Made by a program: the position numbers and the translations under genes
Source: Hymenobacter nivis
GTDB lineage: Bacteria; Bacteroidota; Bacteroidia; Cytophagales; Hymenobacteraceae
Length of the DNA stretch: 64,000 nt
Assembly: GCF_003149515.1 (NCBI RefSeq)
Contig: NZ_CP029145.1
Coordinates: 558,001-622,000, forward strand
Direction of reading: 5' to 3'
Shown here: one piece after another, positions 8,568 through 17,017 of the stretch
Numbering within the stretch: the stretch's first letter is position 1
Layout of the letters: each line of letters starts with the position of its first letter
Notes under the pieces: model-generated
Seen by the model: only the letters and a program-made list of their open reading frames with translations
Told to the model about the DNA's origin: nothing
The model's database searches: none

Positions 8568-9845
8568 TTAGCGCCCGGCTGGGGCCCCCGCGTAGCCGCT
8601 CTGGGCCAGGAAGGCCTTGGCGTCATGCACGTTGAGGATGTCGGCCAGGGCCTGCTTTTTGTTGGGGGCCCGGTTGTAGTAGGCCTGCACGATGCGGTAG
8701 CCCACATAGTAGCCCAGGTCGCAGGGCTTCTCGGGGGTTTCCTGGCGGCCGTTGGCAATCCAGTTTTTCGAGTTCGTGCCCAGCATTTCCTGCTGGAAGG
8801 CGGCCCACAGCGCCGCCTCGTGGGCGTTGCCGTAGGGGTGCAGGCGGCCATTGTTGCCGAGGCTGCCGGTCACGAGTTCGGCCACGAAATCGGCCATGCC
8901 TTCGCTGAGGGCGTAGCTGAGCAGGGTGCCGTCCTGGGGGCCCTGGTTGCGGTGCACCAGCTCGTGCACCATCAGGCCGGGCATTTCCGCCACGGGGGCG
9001 CAGCGGTTGCGCTGGAGCAGGGTCAGCTCGCTGGTGTTCACGCCCGGGCCGTTGGCCGATTGGTCGGCCCCGATGAGCAGGCCCGCGTCCGACACGGTGC
9101 CGCCCGATACCCAGCCGCCGATGACGAAGTAAACGTTCTGAAACCGCACCGCCGGGTACAATTCCTGGAAGCGCCGGAAGGCCGCCACAATCTTCGGCTT
9201 TTCGCCGGCAATGGCCTGCGTGGTGGGCTGGATGGAGCCATAGTACCGGGGCCGCTGCAAAATGCACTGCGCAAAATCGGCGTCGCTGTCAATTTTCAGC
9301 TCGGCATAATCCCGCAAGCCGGCGGAGGCCTTGTCGAAATACACGCGCCGGAAAATGGCCGGGGCTCCCGCCGTGTCGCGCCGGGCCGCGGCGTAGGCCG
9401 CCCAAAAGTGGTCGATGTCGGTCGTCACCAGCTGCACGTCCTCGGGCCGGCGAATAATGGTTTTTTCCTCCAGCTGGCGGGCGCGGGCCAGCAGCCGGGG
9501 CCACTGCTTGTCGGTGTGCAGCAGGGCCAGGTCGGTATCAACGGCGATGTGGTCGGCATTGACGTAGCCCGCCGCAATGGCCCGGCTCAGGTTGGCGCGG
9601 GCGTTGGGGGCATCGTGGAGCAGGCCGTAGTAACAGGCGATGTTGTAAAAGGCGTTGGCTCGGTAGCGCCGGCTGGTTCCGGGGGCCCCCACCACCTGCC
9701 GGTAGGCGGCAATGGCGGCGGGGTAATCTTGCCGGCCCAGGCCCTGCTCGGCCCGGGCCATCAGCGAATCCACGCGGGTTTTGGGCTGGGCCTGGGCAGC
9801 GAGGGACGCGGCCCACAGCAGCAGCAGCAGCAACAGGTATTTCAT
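8568..9845 (-). CDS. Exported DUF2268-like zinc protease with N-terminal TPR-like region
   Basis: A 425-residue exported protein with signal peptide MKYLLLLLLLWAASLAAQAQ. Residues about 25-120 form TPR-like helices (YPAAIAAYRQVV, ANAFYNIACYYGLLHD, ARANLSRAIAAGY). The C-terminal half has a metalloprotease signature HELVH (in GLMVHELVHRNQG) with a downstream Glu in ALSEGMADFVAEL, as in gluzincin-like enzymes. The layout matches DUF2268-type predicted Zn proteases of Bacteroidota. A role in periplasmic protein or peptide turnover is inference. Its neighbour downstream is the serine hydrolase. Confidence 0.75.
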   Translation of the reverse strand: MKYLLLLLLLWAASLAAQAQPKTRVDSLMARAEQGLGRQDYPAAIAAYRQVVGAPGTSRRYRANAFYNIACYYGLLHDAPNARANLSRAIAAGYVNADHIAVDTDLALLHTDKQWPRLLARARQLEEKTIIRRPEDVQLVTTDIDHFWAAYAAARRDTAGAPAIFRRVYFDKASAGLRDYAELKIDSDADFAQCILQRPRYYGSIQPTTQAIAGEKPKIVAAFRRFQELYPAVRFQNVYFVIGGWVSGGTVSDAGLLIGADQSANGPGVNTSELTLLQRNRCAPVAEMPGLMVHELVHRNQGPQDGTLLSYALSEGMADFVAELVTGSLGNNGRLHPYGNAHEAALWAAFQQEMLGTNSKNWIANGRQETPEKPCDLGYYVGYRIVQAYYNRAPNKKQALADILNVHDAKAFLAQSGYAGAPAGR

Positions 9846-9966
9846 TACTGGAAAAAACGGAAGGGAGCGGTTGAAAATGATTGGCGTGCAAGATATAGGC
9901 AGGGCCCCCGGACCAGGTGGTCCGGGGGCCCTGCGGCGGTGTTTTCCCTGCGGAAAGGGGCGGCGC

Positions 9967-10770
9967 TTACCGGGCTACCCGCTGCTGGGCAGCGTAGGCG
10001 GGCTGGGCCGGGGCGGGCAGGTGGGCGCGGTCCAGTACCACCAGCACGCGCTGGCCGGCTTGCACAGCGGCGGCGACTTGGGTGGCCAGGTGCGCGGCGC
10101 GGTACTCGTTCACGGTGCGGGTGGTGTTCAGTATAAAGGCTGAGGCCCCCGTCGGCTCCGAGCCGAAGGACGTGGCGGGCAGCGACCACCACGCGCCACC
10201 CGTGGGGCAGTAGGTGCGGTAGGCTGTGCGCAGCTCGGTGGGGGTGCGCACCACTTGCTCGCCGCCGGGCAGGTCGTGCGCGCTGCTGGCGAGGAACGCC
10301 TTGCTGGCTTTCATTACCAAGGCTTTAGGGGCCCCGGTGGCTTGGCGGAACTGATGAGTTTGGCGCAGCAGCCAATATAGCTTCAGGGGCTCGGGGGCGA
10401 GCTTGGTTTGGAGGTAGGCGTACTCGGCGTACACATCGTCGAGGCGATGGGTGGGCACGTGCTGCTGCTGGGCCAGGAAGCGGGCATAGCCGGCGGGGCC
10501 CATGCGGCCGATGGTGGCGGCTTCGGTGCTGTCGGTGCCCATGTCGGGGTTTTCGAAGAACACCACCGTGGGTTGGCACTGGGTAAAGGTCTGGCGCATC
10601 CGGGCAAACTGCTCGTGGGCCGCATCGTTCGACGGCACCGTACCGAAGTAGGTGACGGGTGCGGCGGGTGCGGCGGCCGACGCGGCAGCAGCGGCCGAAA
10701 ACGATTGGGCGAAAGTAGCGGCGGTGGGAACGAGCAACGCGGCGGTCAGGAGCAAAGAGGCAATTTTCAT
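9967..10770 (-). CDS. Exported protein with TraB/ChaN-like features
   Basis: A 267-residue exported protein starting at the ATG 10768-10770 (MKIASLLLTAALLVPTAATFAQ). I do not recognise it with certainty. The middle reads PTVVFFENPDMGTDST, then ARFLAQQQHVPTHRLDD; the end has NTTRTVNEYRAAHLATQVAAA followed by QRVLVVLDRAHL. This order (acidic strand, 'LA...GIP' helix, R-rich helix, hydrophobic strand ending in His) resembles the TraB/PrgY/GumN/ChaN superfamily, but the match is weak. An Ala-rich linker follows the signal peptide. It stands alone between a family A repeat and the protease gene, with no clear operon partner. Confidence 0.5.
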   Translation of the reverse strand: MKIASLLLTAALLVPTAATFAQSFSAAAAASAAAPAAPVTYFGTVPSNDAAHEQFARMRQTFTQCQPTVVFFENPDMGTDSTEAATIGRMGPAGYARFLAQQQHVPTHRLDDVYAEYAYLQTKLAPEPLKLYWLLRQTHQFRQATGAPKALVMKASKAFLASSAHDLPGGEQVVRTPTELRTAYRTYCPTGGAWWSLPATSFGSEPTGASAFILNTTRTVNEYRAAHLATQVAAAVQAGQRVLVVLDRAHLPAPAQPAYAAQQRVAR

Positions 10771-10860
10771 GGTGCAGGAAGAAAGAAAGTGAAGAGAAAA
10801 GAGGAGTAAAAACTGGGGCCCCCACCGGGACGTGCGGGCAATTATTAAGAAGGGATTTTC

Positions 10861-10985
10861 AGCCAATCAGGCCGTCATGCTGAGCCTGTCGAAGCATCTC
10901 TCCCGCGGCAGTAATCATGATTAGTGGAGCAGTAGAGATGCTTCGACTCCACTTCGTTCCGCTCAGCATGACGGCCTGATTGGCT
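10861..10985. repeat. Family A palindromic repeat (125 bp)
   Basis: Outer arms AGCCAATCAGGCCGTCATGC and its complement, with an extra CCACTTCGTTC insert in the right arm. It separates the TraB-like gene from the 3' end of the TonB receptor gene. Confidence 0.85.
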
Positions 10986-11023
10986 CACCGCCCGGGACCC
11001 CCGCCCGGGGCCCCACCGGGGCC

Positions 11024-13510
11024 CTAGCCGCCGAAACCGCCGCCGCCGCTGGGGCCGTTGTCAATCTTTTTGCCGGGCTTGCTGGCCCCGATGTACCAGG
11101 TGAAGCCCAGCCACGCCACGCGGGTCTCGTACTTGCTGTAGAGGCTGGTTTGCAGCTCGGGCGTGGCCAGCTCGGTGCGGCGCACTTGGGTGTTCAGCAG
11201 GTCCGAGACGCGCAGGGTGAGGGCGGCGCGCTCCTGAAATAGCTGTTGGCGCAGGGCAATGTCGAGGCCGCCGGTGGGCAGCTGGCGGCCCTGGGCCGTG
11301 AGCACCGTCGAGCGGATATCGCCGGTGAGCTGCACGTCGAGGCCCTTGCGGGGCGTGAAGTTGTTGGCCAGGCGGGCGGTGCCGGCCAGGGCCGCGCGGT
11401 TGGCGGCGTTCAGGGCGTTGGCGGCAATCTGCGAGTAGTAGAGCGAGCCGCTGGCCGACACGCGCCACCACTTGGTCAGGGGCTGGGCCCAGGTCGTCTC
11501 GAAGCCGAAGCTGTTGGTGGTGCCCACGTTATCGAAGGTTTCGCGGGTTACCACGCCCACGTTGTTGGTGCGGGTGGCGGCCGTGTCGATGGTGCGCACC
11601 CGGCGGATGGCGTTCTGGGTGAAGCGGGCAAACACCGTGTTGGTGATGCTGGCCCCGCCGGTCAGGTTCAGCTGGTGGCCCAGCTCCACGTTGTGGCTGA
11701 ACTCGGGGAGCAGGTTGGCGTTGCCCTGGCGGTAGTTGCGCGGGTCCTGGTACATCTGGATGGGCAGCTGCTGCATGAAGTCGGGCCGGTTCAGGCGGCG
11801 GGCGTAGCTGAATTGCAGGCGGTTCTGGCCCGGCTCCTTGCCCAGTTCCTTGGCCACGGTGGCCGAGGGGAAGAGGTTGACGTAGCTCTTATCAATGGCC
11901 GCGTTGCGGTTTTCCACCCCGCCGCTCAGAAACGTGGCCTCGGTGCGCAGGCCGCCCTGGGCGCTCCAGCCGTGGCTCAGCGTGCGCTGAAACGTGGCGT
12001 AGGCGGCCGGCATGAGCTGCGTAAAGGCGTAGTTGAACGAGTTGGCGGGGTCGAGCTGGAAGCCGTCGCCGGGGTTGTCGGTGGGTTTGCGCATGGCGGT
12101 GCTGCCGGTGTTGTGCAGGGTTTGCAGCTTCAAGCCGGCTTCAAGCTTGCCCTTGCCGTCGGCCGTGGGCCGGGTGAAATCCGCCTGCCCGAAGAAAATC
12201 TGGGCCTGCACCCGCTGGGCCTGCGTGAAGCCGGCCGGCCGGGGGCCCCCGGTCAGCAGCTGGCTCACCGGCACGTCGGCGTCGATGAGTACCCCGCCGG
12301 CGTTGGCCGTCAGCTCGCGGCCCTTGTGGGCCTCCCAGGTGCGGCGGTAGTCGGCCGAGCTTTCCAACACCTTCACCTTCACATCGGCCAGCTCCTGGCC
12401 GTACTGGGTGATGACGCCGGGCGCGCCCACCGTTTGCTGGGTCAGGGTCTGGTTGTCGGTTTCGGTCTGGTGCTCGTAGTGCGGCTGCACGCTCAGGCTC
12501 AGGGTTTGCTCCTTGGGCAGGTCGTAGGTCAGGCCCAGGTTCAGGGTGTGGTTGCGGTTTTGCTGGCGGCCGGTGCCTTCCTGCGTCGTAAAGAGGCTGC
12601 TCGAAGTGGCCCCGTCGGTAAGGAGCGCCGTTTGGGAGCTGTTGGTGCGGGTGCGGTACATCTGGTCGCTGCCGTCGTAGCCCAGGCTCCAGGTAGCCTT
12701 GCCGTGGTGGCGGCTCAGGCTCAGGCTGGGGGCGTACTTGTCGCGGGTGCCCAGGTTCAGGGCCGCCTGGCCATTCCAACCGTCCTTCTTGTTCTTCTTG
12801 GTGATGATGTTGATGACGCCTACGCCGCTGGCGTCGTACTTGGCCGAGGGGTTGGTCATTACCTCCACCTGGGCAATTTGCGAGGCCGGAATCTGGTCGA
12901 GCCGCGGGCCGGGGCCCCCGTTGCTGGTGCCGGCCGGCTTGCCGTCGATGAGGATGGTGAGGTTGCTGGAGCCGCGCAGGCTCACCGTGCCGGTGGCGTC
13001 CACGGCCACCGAGGGCACGTTCTGGAGCACGTTCACGGCCGTGCCGCCCACGCTGCTCAGGTCTTTCTCCACATTAATCACCGTTTTGCCCAGCTCCTGC
13101 TGCACCACGGCCTTCTGGGCCACCACCCGCACCTCCCCCAACTGGGTAGCGCTGGCGGCCAGCTTCAGGGGCCCCAGGGCCAGGGCCGGCGCCCCGGCCG
13201 AAAGGGCAAACACCCGGCGCACGGGCTTGAAGTTCAGGGCCTGGGCCCGCAAAATGTAGCGCCCCAAGGCCAGGTGCTCGGCCTTAAAGGTGCCGTCGAG
13301 GCCGGTTTGGGCCCCCGTCACGAGCGTCGAATCGGCGGCGCGTAGCAGCAGCACGTCGGCGAAGGGGAGGGGCTGGCCGTTGGCGGCTTCCACCAGCTGG
13401 CCGCTCACTTGGGCCGGGCCGGCTTGCTGGGCGTGGAGGCCCAGGGGCAGGGCCGTAAGGAGCAGGGCCAGGCCCCGCAAGGGCTGGCAGCAGGTGTGCA
13501 AGAAGGTCAT
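11024..13510 (-). CDS. TonB-dependent outer-membrane receptor (CarboxypepD-reg + plug + OMP beta-barrel)
   Basis: An 828-residue outer-membrane protein. The ATG at 13508-13510 starts a signal peptide (MTFLHTCCQPLRGLALLLTALPLGLHAQ). Next come a carboxypeptidase-regulatory-like domain (VSGQLVEAANGQPLPFADVLLL..., about residues 30-110) and a plug domain (VVQQELGKTVINVEKDLS, LRGSSNLTILIDGKP, YDASGVGVINIITKK). A large beta-barrel of the OMP_b-brl_3 kind ends near GFTWYIGASKPGKK. The short tail is Gly-rich. No SusD partner is present, so this is more like a peptide, siderophore or vitamin receptor than a Sus pair; the ligand is unknown. The 5' region is AT-rich and has a candidate promoter at 13709-13716. 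Confidence 0.92.
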   Translation of the reverse strand: MTFLHTCCQPLRGLALLLTALPLGLHAQQAGPAQVSGQLVEAANGQPLPFADVLLLRAADSTLVTGAQTGLDGTFKAEHLALGRYILRAQALNFKPVRRVFALSAGAPALALGPLKLAASATQLGEVRVVAQKAVVQQELGKTVINVEKDLSSVGGTAVNVLQNVPSVAVDATGTVSLRGSSNLTILIDGKPAGTSNGGPGPRLDQIPASQIAQVEVMTNPSAKYDASGVGVINIITKKNKKDGWNGQAALNLGTRDKYAPSLSLSRHHGKATWSLGYDGSDQMYRTRTNSSQTALLTDGATSSSLFTTQEGTGRQQNRNHTLNLGLTYDLPKEQTLSLSVQPHYEHQTETDNQTLTQQTVGAPGVITQYGQELADVKVKVLESSADYRRTWEAHKGRELTANAGGVLIDADVPVSQLLTGGPRPAGFTQAQRVQAQIFFGQADFTRPTADGKGKLEAGLKLQTLHNTGSTAMRKPTDNPGDGFQLDPANSFNYAFTQLMPAAYATFQRTLSHGWSAQGGLRTEATFLSGGVENRNAAIDKSYVNLFPSATVAKELGKEPGQNRLQFSYARRLNRPDFMQQLPIQMYQDPRNYRQGNANLLPEFSHNVELGHQLNLTGGASITNTVFARFTQNAIRRVRTIDTAATRTNNVGVVTRETFDNVGTTNSFGFETTWAQPLTKWWRVSASGSLYYSQIAANALNAANRAALAGTARLANNFTPRKGLDVQLTGDIRSTVLTAQGRQLPTGGLDIALRQQLFQERAALTLRVSDLLNTQVRRTELATPELQTSLYSKYETRVAWLGFTWYIGASKPGKKIDNGPSGGGGFGG

Positions 13511-13708
13511 GGTGAGGGTGTTGTAGTGTTCAAGCTGCGTCGGGGCCCCGGGGCTTGGCAGCGGCCGCGGTTCCGCTGGGGCAAGGGCCGGGGCCAGCAG
13601 CGGCACCGGTGTGGAAAGAGTTTCGGGAGGGCGGGGGGGGGGCGCCCATTCGGCTGGCCTGCGTCGGCAGGTACTAGGTTGTCATCACCTACTATGCTAT
13701 CAACAGAA

Positions 13709-13716
13709 CAAAGGTA
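13709..13716 (-). promoter_or_regulatory. Candidate -7 box of the TonB receptor gene
   Basis: TACCTTTG on the minus strand within AT-rich DNA, about 200 bp upstream of the receptor start. Three AGGTACT copies flank it (13669, 13721, 13738) and could be an operator; that is inference. Confidence 0.4.
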
Positions 13717-13848
13717 TGTTAGGTACTTTGTGATGCAAGGTACTAAGACATTAAATATTCGTTAATTAAGATTATTAATATCTTAAGTGCTGATAATCAG
13801 CAATAAAAAATTTAACAAAATTTGCCGCCGCGCCGCATTCGGGTTGCT

Positions 13849-13894
13849 AGATGCGCTGCCCGGGCCCGCGGTTGCCCGGGCAGCGCATCTTTTT
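13849..13894 (+). terminator. Strong hairpin with trailing T-run
   Basis: AGATGCGCTGCCCGGG pairs with its complement across a 10-base spacer and is followed by TTTTT on the plus strand. It has intrinsic-terminator form, but no plus-strand gene lies upstream, so what it would stop is unclear. Confidence 0.45.
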
Positions 13895-14043
13895 GGCGGG
13901 GTTGCGGCCGGCCCAAGCCCTGCCTGGTTGTAAGCAGCACCCGCCGGGTTACCAGCTGGCCCAGGCATTCGTTACAGCACCCTTACCAAAAGCGCATAAA
14001 AAAACCGCCGAACCCGAAAGTCCGGCGGCTAAAGCGGTTTTGG

Positions 14044-14146
14044 AGCCCGTGGATGTAGGGGCGGGGCTTGCCCCCGCCCCTACATCCACGCCAATCCCCT
14101 GCTGTTGTTCAACAACGGGCAGGAGCAAGCCCCGCCCCTACATCGC
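14044..14146. repeat. Family B palindromic repeat
   Basis: GATGTAGGGGCGGGGCTTGC with its complement directly behind it, then a second arm GGCAGGAGCAAGCCCCGCCC. The same GGGGCGGGGCTTGCCCCCGCCC core recurs near 62266, and a diverged form lies near 721. Confidence 0.75.
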
Positions 14147-14188
14147 TCAAACTATACGCTGACTTCGAAACCGTTAGGGGCCCCAACG

Positions 14189-15625
14189 TTATTTTTTGCG
14201 CAGCGCGGGCCGGCCTGGGGCCTTGGTGCCGGCCGGCACCTCCCGGCCGTTCTGGAAGGTTTTGTGGCTCTCGACGGCTACGCCGTCGGGCCCGAAGTAA
14301 GCCCACACGCCGGTTTCCTTGCCATTGCGGAAGGCGCCGCGCACGGCCAGCGTGCCGTCGTCGCGCAGCTGCCGGTAGGGCCCCACCTTCAGGCCGTGGG
14401 CGTAAGTGGTTTCGGCCTTTAGCTTGCCCGAGGGGTAGTTTTCCAGGCCCAGCCCAATGGCAAAGCCGTTCTCGTATCCCAGCCGGCTGGCCACCTTGCC
14501 GTCGGCAAAGTAGGTTAGCTGCTCGCCGGCCAGCTTGCCGGCGGGGTTGTACAGTGCCACGCTCTGCACCTGCTTGCTGTTGGGGAAAAACGTGCGCCAG
14601 GTGCCGGCGGTACGGTTATTCTTATAAGTCTCCTCAGCCAGCGGTAGGGGCCCTACGGCGCCGTAGCGCGTCACCTTGCGGTCGCGCCCGCCGTTGGCGT
14701 AGTCGGTTTCCAGCATCAGCTTGCCAGCCTCGGAAAACTCCTGCGCGTGACCCGTGGGTACGCCCAGGCGGTAGGTGGTTTTGGTTTTGACCTGGCCGCT
14801 TTCGTAGTAGCTCGTGGCGGGCCCGTCGAGGTTGGCGGTGCCGCTGGTGGTGGGGGCCACGCGTTTGGCCAGGTCGTCGCCGAGCGGGTTGCGCACCGCG
14901 CGCTGCACCACGGGGGCGGGGGCGTAGGTGCTCTCCGTCTGAAGCTTACCGCTGGGGAAGTAGCTGCGGTAGCCGCCGCGGCCGCTGGCGTCAGCCCGCA
15001 CCTCGGTTTCGACCTGGCCGGTGGGGTAATACGTTTTGTAGGGCCCCGCCAGCAGGCCGCGGTGCAGGGTGCCTTCGCTCTGCACCTGGCCGTTGGCGTA
15101 GTAAAACTTGACGGCGCCCTCGGGCTGGCCGTCTTTGTAAGTGATGTCGGCCTGGGGCTTGCCGTCGGCGTAGAGTTGGCGCAGGGCCCCGTTGGGCTGG
15201 CCTTTGGCGAGTGTGGTTTTCAGCTTCACCTCGCCGGTGGGATGGTAGTAGATGAGTTCGCCGCTGGGCTCGTCGTTGTCAAAGTTGCCCTCCTGGGCCA
15301 CCTTACCGTTGGCGTAGTAGGTTTTGAAGGGGCCCTGGCGCACGCCGGCGCGGTAGGTGGTCTCGAGCCGCCGGGCCCCGCTGGGGTGAAACTCGACGTA
15401 GGCCGAGTCGCGCTTGCCCTCGCGGAAGCTGGTTTGCTGCTCCAGCTGGCCGCTGCGGTAGTAGCGGCGGTAGGTGCCCTGGGGCAGCGTATCGCCGGCC
15501 ACCAGGGCGCTATACACCTCGCGTTTAGCGGTTTTGGTGGAGTCGTAGTACGTCACGAACCGCTTGGCTTTTTGGGCGTGGGCGGTGAAGGCGGATAAGG
15601 TAAAGAGCAGAAGCAGGTATCTCAT
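14189..15625 (-). CDS. Exported YwqK-type MORN-repeat protein
   Basis: A 478-residue exported protein with signal peptide MRYLLLLFTLSAFTAHAQ. It consists of about 15 MORN-like units of roughly 23 residues with the pattern GxxxxYYxNGxxxxExxYxxGxxxG (for example GPFKTYYANGKVAQEGNF and GPYKTYYPTGQVETEV). Bacteroidota annotations often call this group the 'YwqK family antitoxin', but no toxin gene is adjacent and the protein is exported. An antitoxin role is therefore doubtful. A surface or periplasmic scaffold or binding role is inference. It starts 32 bp from a long palindrome (15657-15756). Confidence 0.8.
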   Translation of the reverse strand: MRYLLLLFTLSAFTAHAQKAKRFVTYYDSTKTAKREVYSALVAGDTLPQGTYRRYYRSGQLEQQTSFREGKRDSAYVEFHPSGARRLETTYRAGVRQGPFKTYYANGKVAQEGNFDNDEPSGELIYYHPTGEVKLKTTLAKGQPNGALRQLYADGKPQADITYKDGQPEGAVKFYYANGQVQSEGTLHRGLLAGPYKTYYPTGQVETEVRADASGRGGYRSYFPSGKLQTESTYAPAPVVQRAVRNPLGDDLAKRVAPTTSGTANLDGPATSYYESGQVKTKTTYRLGVPTGHAQEFSEAGKLMLETDYANGGRDRKVTRYGAVGPLPLAEETYKNNRTAGTWRTFFPNSKQVQSVALYNPAGKLAGEQLTYFADGKVASRLGYENGFAIGLGLENYPSGKLKAETTYAHGLKVGPYRQLRDDGTLAVRGAFRNGKETGVWAYFGPDGVAVESHKTFQNGREVPAGTKAPGRPALRKK

Positions 15626-15656
15626 GGCCGCAAGAACGGATGAGCGCCCTTTAAAA

Positions 15657-15756
15657 TTTCGCGCCAGGTTTCGTAAAGTAAAAAGAGGTTTCGCGGAGGA
15701 GCGGCTAATGCACCCTTTGCGAAACCTCTTTTTACCTCGCGTAACCTGGCGCGAAA
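15657..15756. repeat. Long palindrome between YwqK-like and thiolase genes
   Basis: TTTCGCGCCAGGTTTCG... and ...AAAAAGAGGTTTCGC pair almost fully with the right half (15719-15756), giving arms of about 38 bp and a 24-base loop. It is unrelated to families A-C. It may act as a terminator for the thiolase gene. Confidence 0.75.
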
Positions 15757-15763
15757 CCTTGCG

Positions 15764-16945
15764 CTACACGGCCTCCAGCACGATGGCCGAGGCGCCGCCG
15801 CCGCCGTTGCAAATGCCCGTGACGCCGATTTTACCGCCCTCGTTGTGCATCACGTTCAGCAGCGTCGTCACAATGCGGGCCCCCGAGGCCCCCAGCGGGT
15901 GGCCCAGGCTTACGGCGCCGCCGTACACGTTCACCTTAGTGCCTTCGAGCTTGAGCAGTTGGTTATTAGCCAGCGACACCACCGAAAATGCCTCGTTGAT
16001 TTCGTAGAAGTCCACGTCCTTGGCATCAATGCCCGCGTGCTTGAGCGCCTTCGGAATGGCCAGCGCGGGCGAAGTCGTGAACCATTCCGGGGCCTGCTCG
16101 GCATCGGCAAAGCCGCGCACAATGGCAATGGGTTTCACGCCCAGCGCGTCGGCCTTTTCGCGGCTCATCAGCAGCACAGCCGCCGCGCCGTCGTTGAGCG
16201 TCGAGGCGTTGGCGGCCGTCACGGTGCCCTCCTTGCCAAAGGCGGGCTTGAGGCCGGCCAGCTTCTCGAACTGAACTTTGGTATATTCCTCGTCGTCGTC
16301 CACGACAGTGGTTTTGCCGCGGCTTTCGATGGTAACGGGCACGATTTCGGCCTTCTTTTTGCCGGATTTGGCGGCGTTGGCGCTGCGGGTATAGCTCTCG
16401 CGGGCAAACTCGTCCTGCTGCTCGCGGGTGATGCCGTAGTGCTGGGCCGTGGCGTCGGCGGCCACGCCCATGGCGTAGTCGTGGTAGGGGTCCCAGAGGC
16501 CGTCTTTCATCAGGCCGTCAATCATTTGGCCATTACCGTACTTAGCGCCGAAGCGGGCTTTGTCGAGGTAATACGGCACGTTGCTCATGCTCTCCATGCC
16601 GCCGGCCAGGATGCAGTCGGCCTGCCCCAGCATGATGGCCTGGGCGGCAAACATGATGGCCTTCGAGCCCGAGGCGCACACCTTGTTAACGGTGGTGCAC
16701 TCCACGGTGTCGGGCAGGCCGGCTTTTTTGGCGGCCTGGCGGGCCGGGGCCTGGCCCAGGTTGGCCGAGATGACGTTGCCCATAATCACCTGCTGCACTT
16801 CCGACGGGGCCACGCCGGCTTTCTCCAAAGCGCCTTTCAGGGCAATGGCGCCCAATTCGGTGGCCGATATCGAGGCCAGGGCCCCGCCAAACGAGCCAAT
16901 TGGGGTGCGCACCGCCGATACAATTACAACTTCCTTGATCTGCAT
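15764..16945 (-). CDS. Acetyl-CoA C-acetyltransferase (thiolase)
   Basis: Thiolase of 393 residues that condenses two acetyl-CoA or cleaves acetoacetyl-CoA. The ATG at 16943-16945 gives MQIKEVVIVSAVRTPIGSFGG. The nucleophile is Cys90 in NKVCASGSKAI; the C-terminal motifs are NEAFSVV, GHPLGASGARIV and the second active-site cysteine in GICNGGGGASAIV. Length and motifs fit a biosynthetic or degradative thiolase; the direction cannot be decided because no HBD, PHB or beta-oxidation gene is adjacent. It seems monocistronic between the BatC gene and a long palindrome. Confidence 0.95.
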   Translation of the reverse strand: MQIKEVVIVSAVRTPIGSFGGALASISATELGAIALKGALEKAGVAPSEVQQVIMGNVISANLGQAPARQAAKKAGLPDTVECTTVNKVCASGSKAIMFAAQAIMLGQADCILAGGMESMSNVPYYLDKARFGAKYGNGQMIDGLMKDGLWDPYHDYAMGVAADATAQHYGITREQQDEFARESYTRSANAAKSGKKKAEIVPVTIESRGKTTVVDDDEEYTKVQFEKLAGLKPAFGKEGTVTAANASTLNDGAAAVLLMSREKADALGVKPIAIVRGFADAEQAPEWFTTSPALAIPKALKHAGIDAKDVDFYEINEAFSVVSLANNQLLKLEGTKVNVYGGAVSLGHPLGASGARIVTTLLNVMHNEGGKIGVTGICNGGGGASAIVLEAV

Positions 16946-17017
16946 AATTTTAACGAACAAACGTGGGTGGGAATGAAGAAGCAACAAAAATCTGCCCTAA
17001 AAGTACGTCCGGGGCCC

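Larger units (their letters stand above)
13511..14188. other. Gene-free interval: AT-rich promoter region, hairpin and family B repeat
   Basis: No credible gene in 678 bp. From left to right it holds a G-run (about 13631-13640); an AT-rich stretch (about 13680-13830) with AGGTACT three times (13669, 13721, 13738); a strong GC hairpin followed by T5 (13849-13894); and a family B palindrome (about 14044-14146). The AT-rich part is upstream of the minus-strand TonB receptor. Confidence 0.6.

Noticed and set aside
11246..13345. Plus-strand open frame of 699 codons opposite the TonB receptor
   Set aside because: Low-complexity Gly/His/Val-rich product typical of an antisense shadow in GC-rich DNA; the minus strand encodes a complete receptor.
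14189..15625. Toxin-antitoxin system around the YwqK-like protein
   Set aside because: No toxin gene is adjacent and the protein has a signal peptide, which does not fit a cytoplasmic antitoxin.
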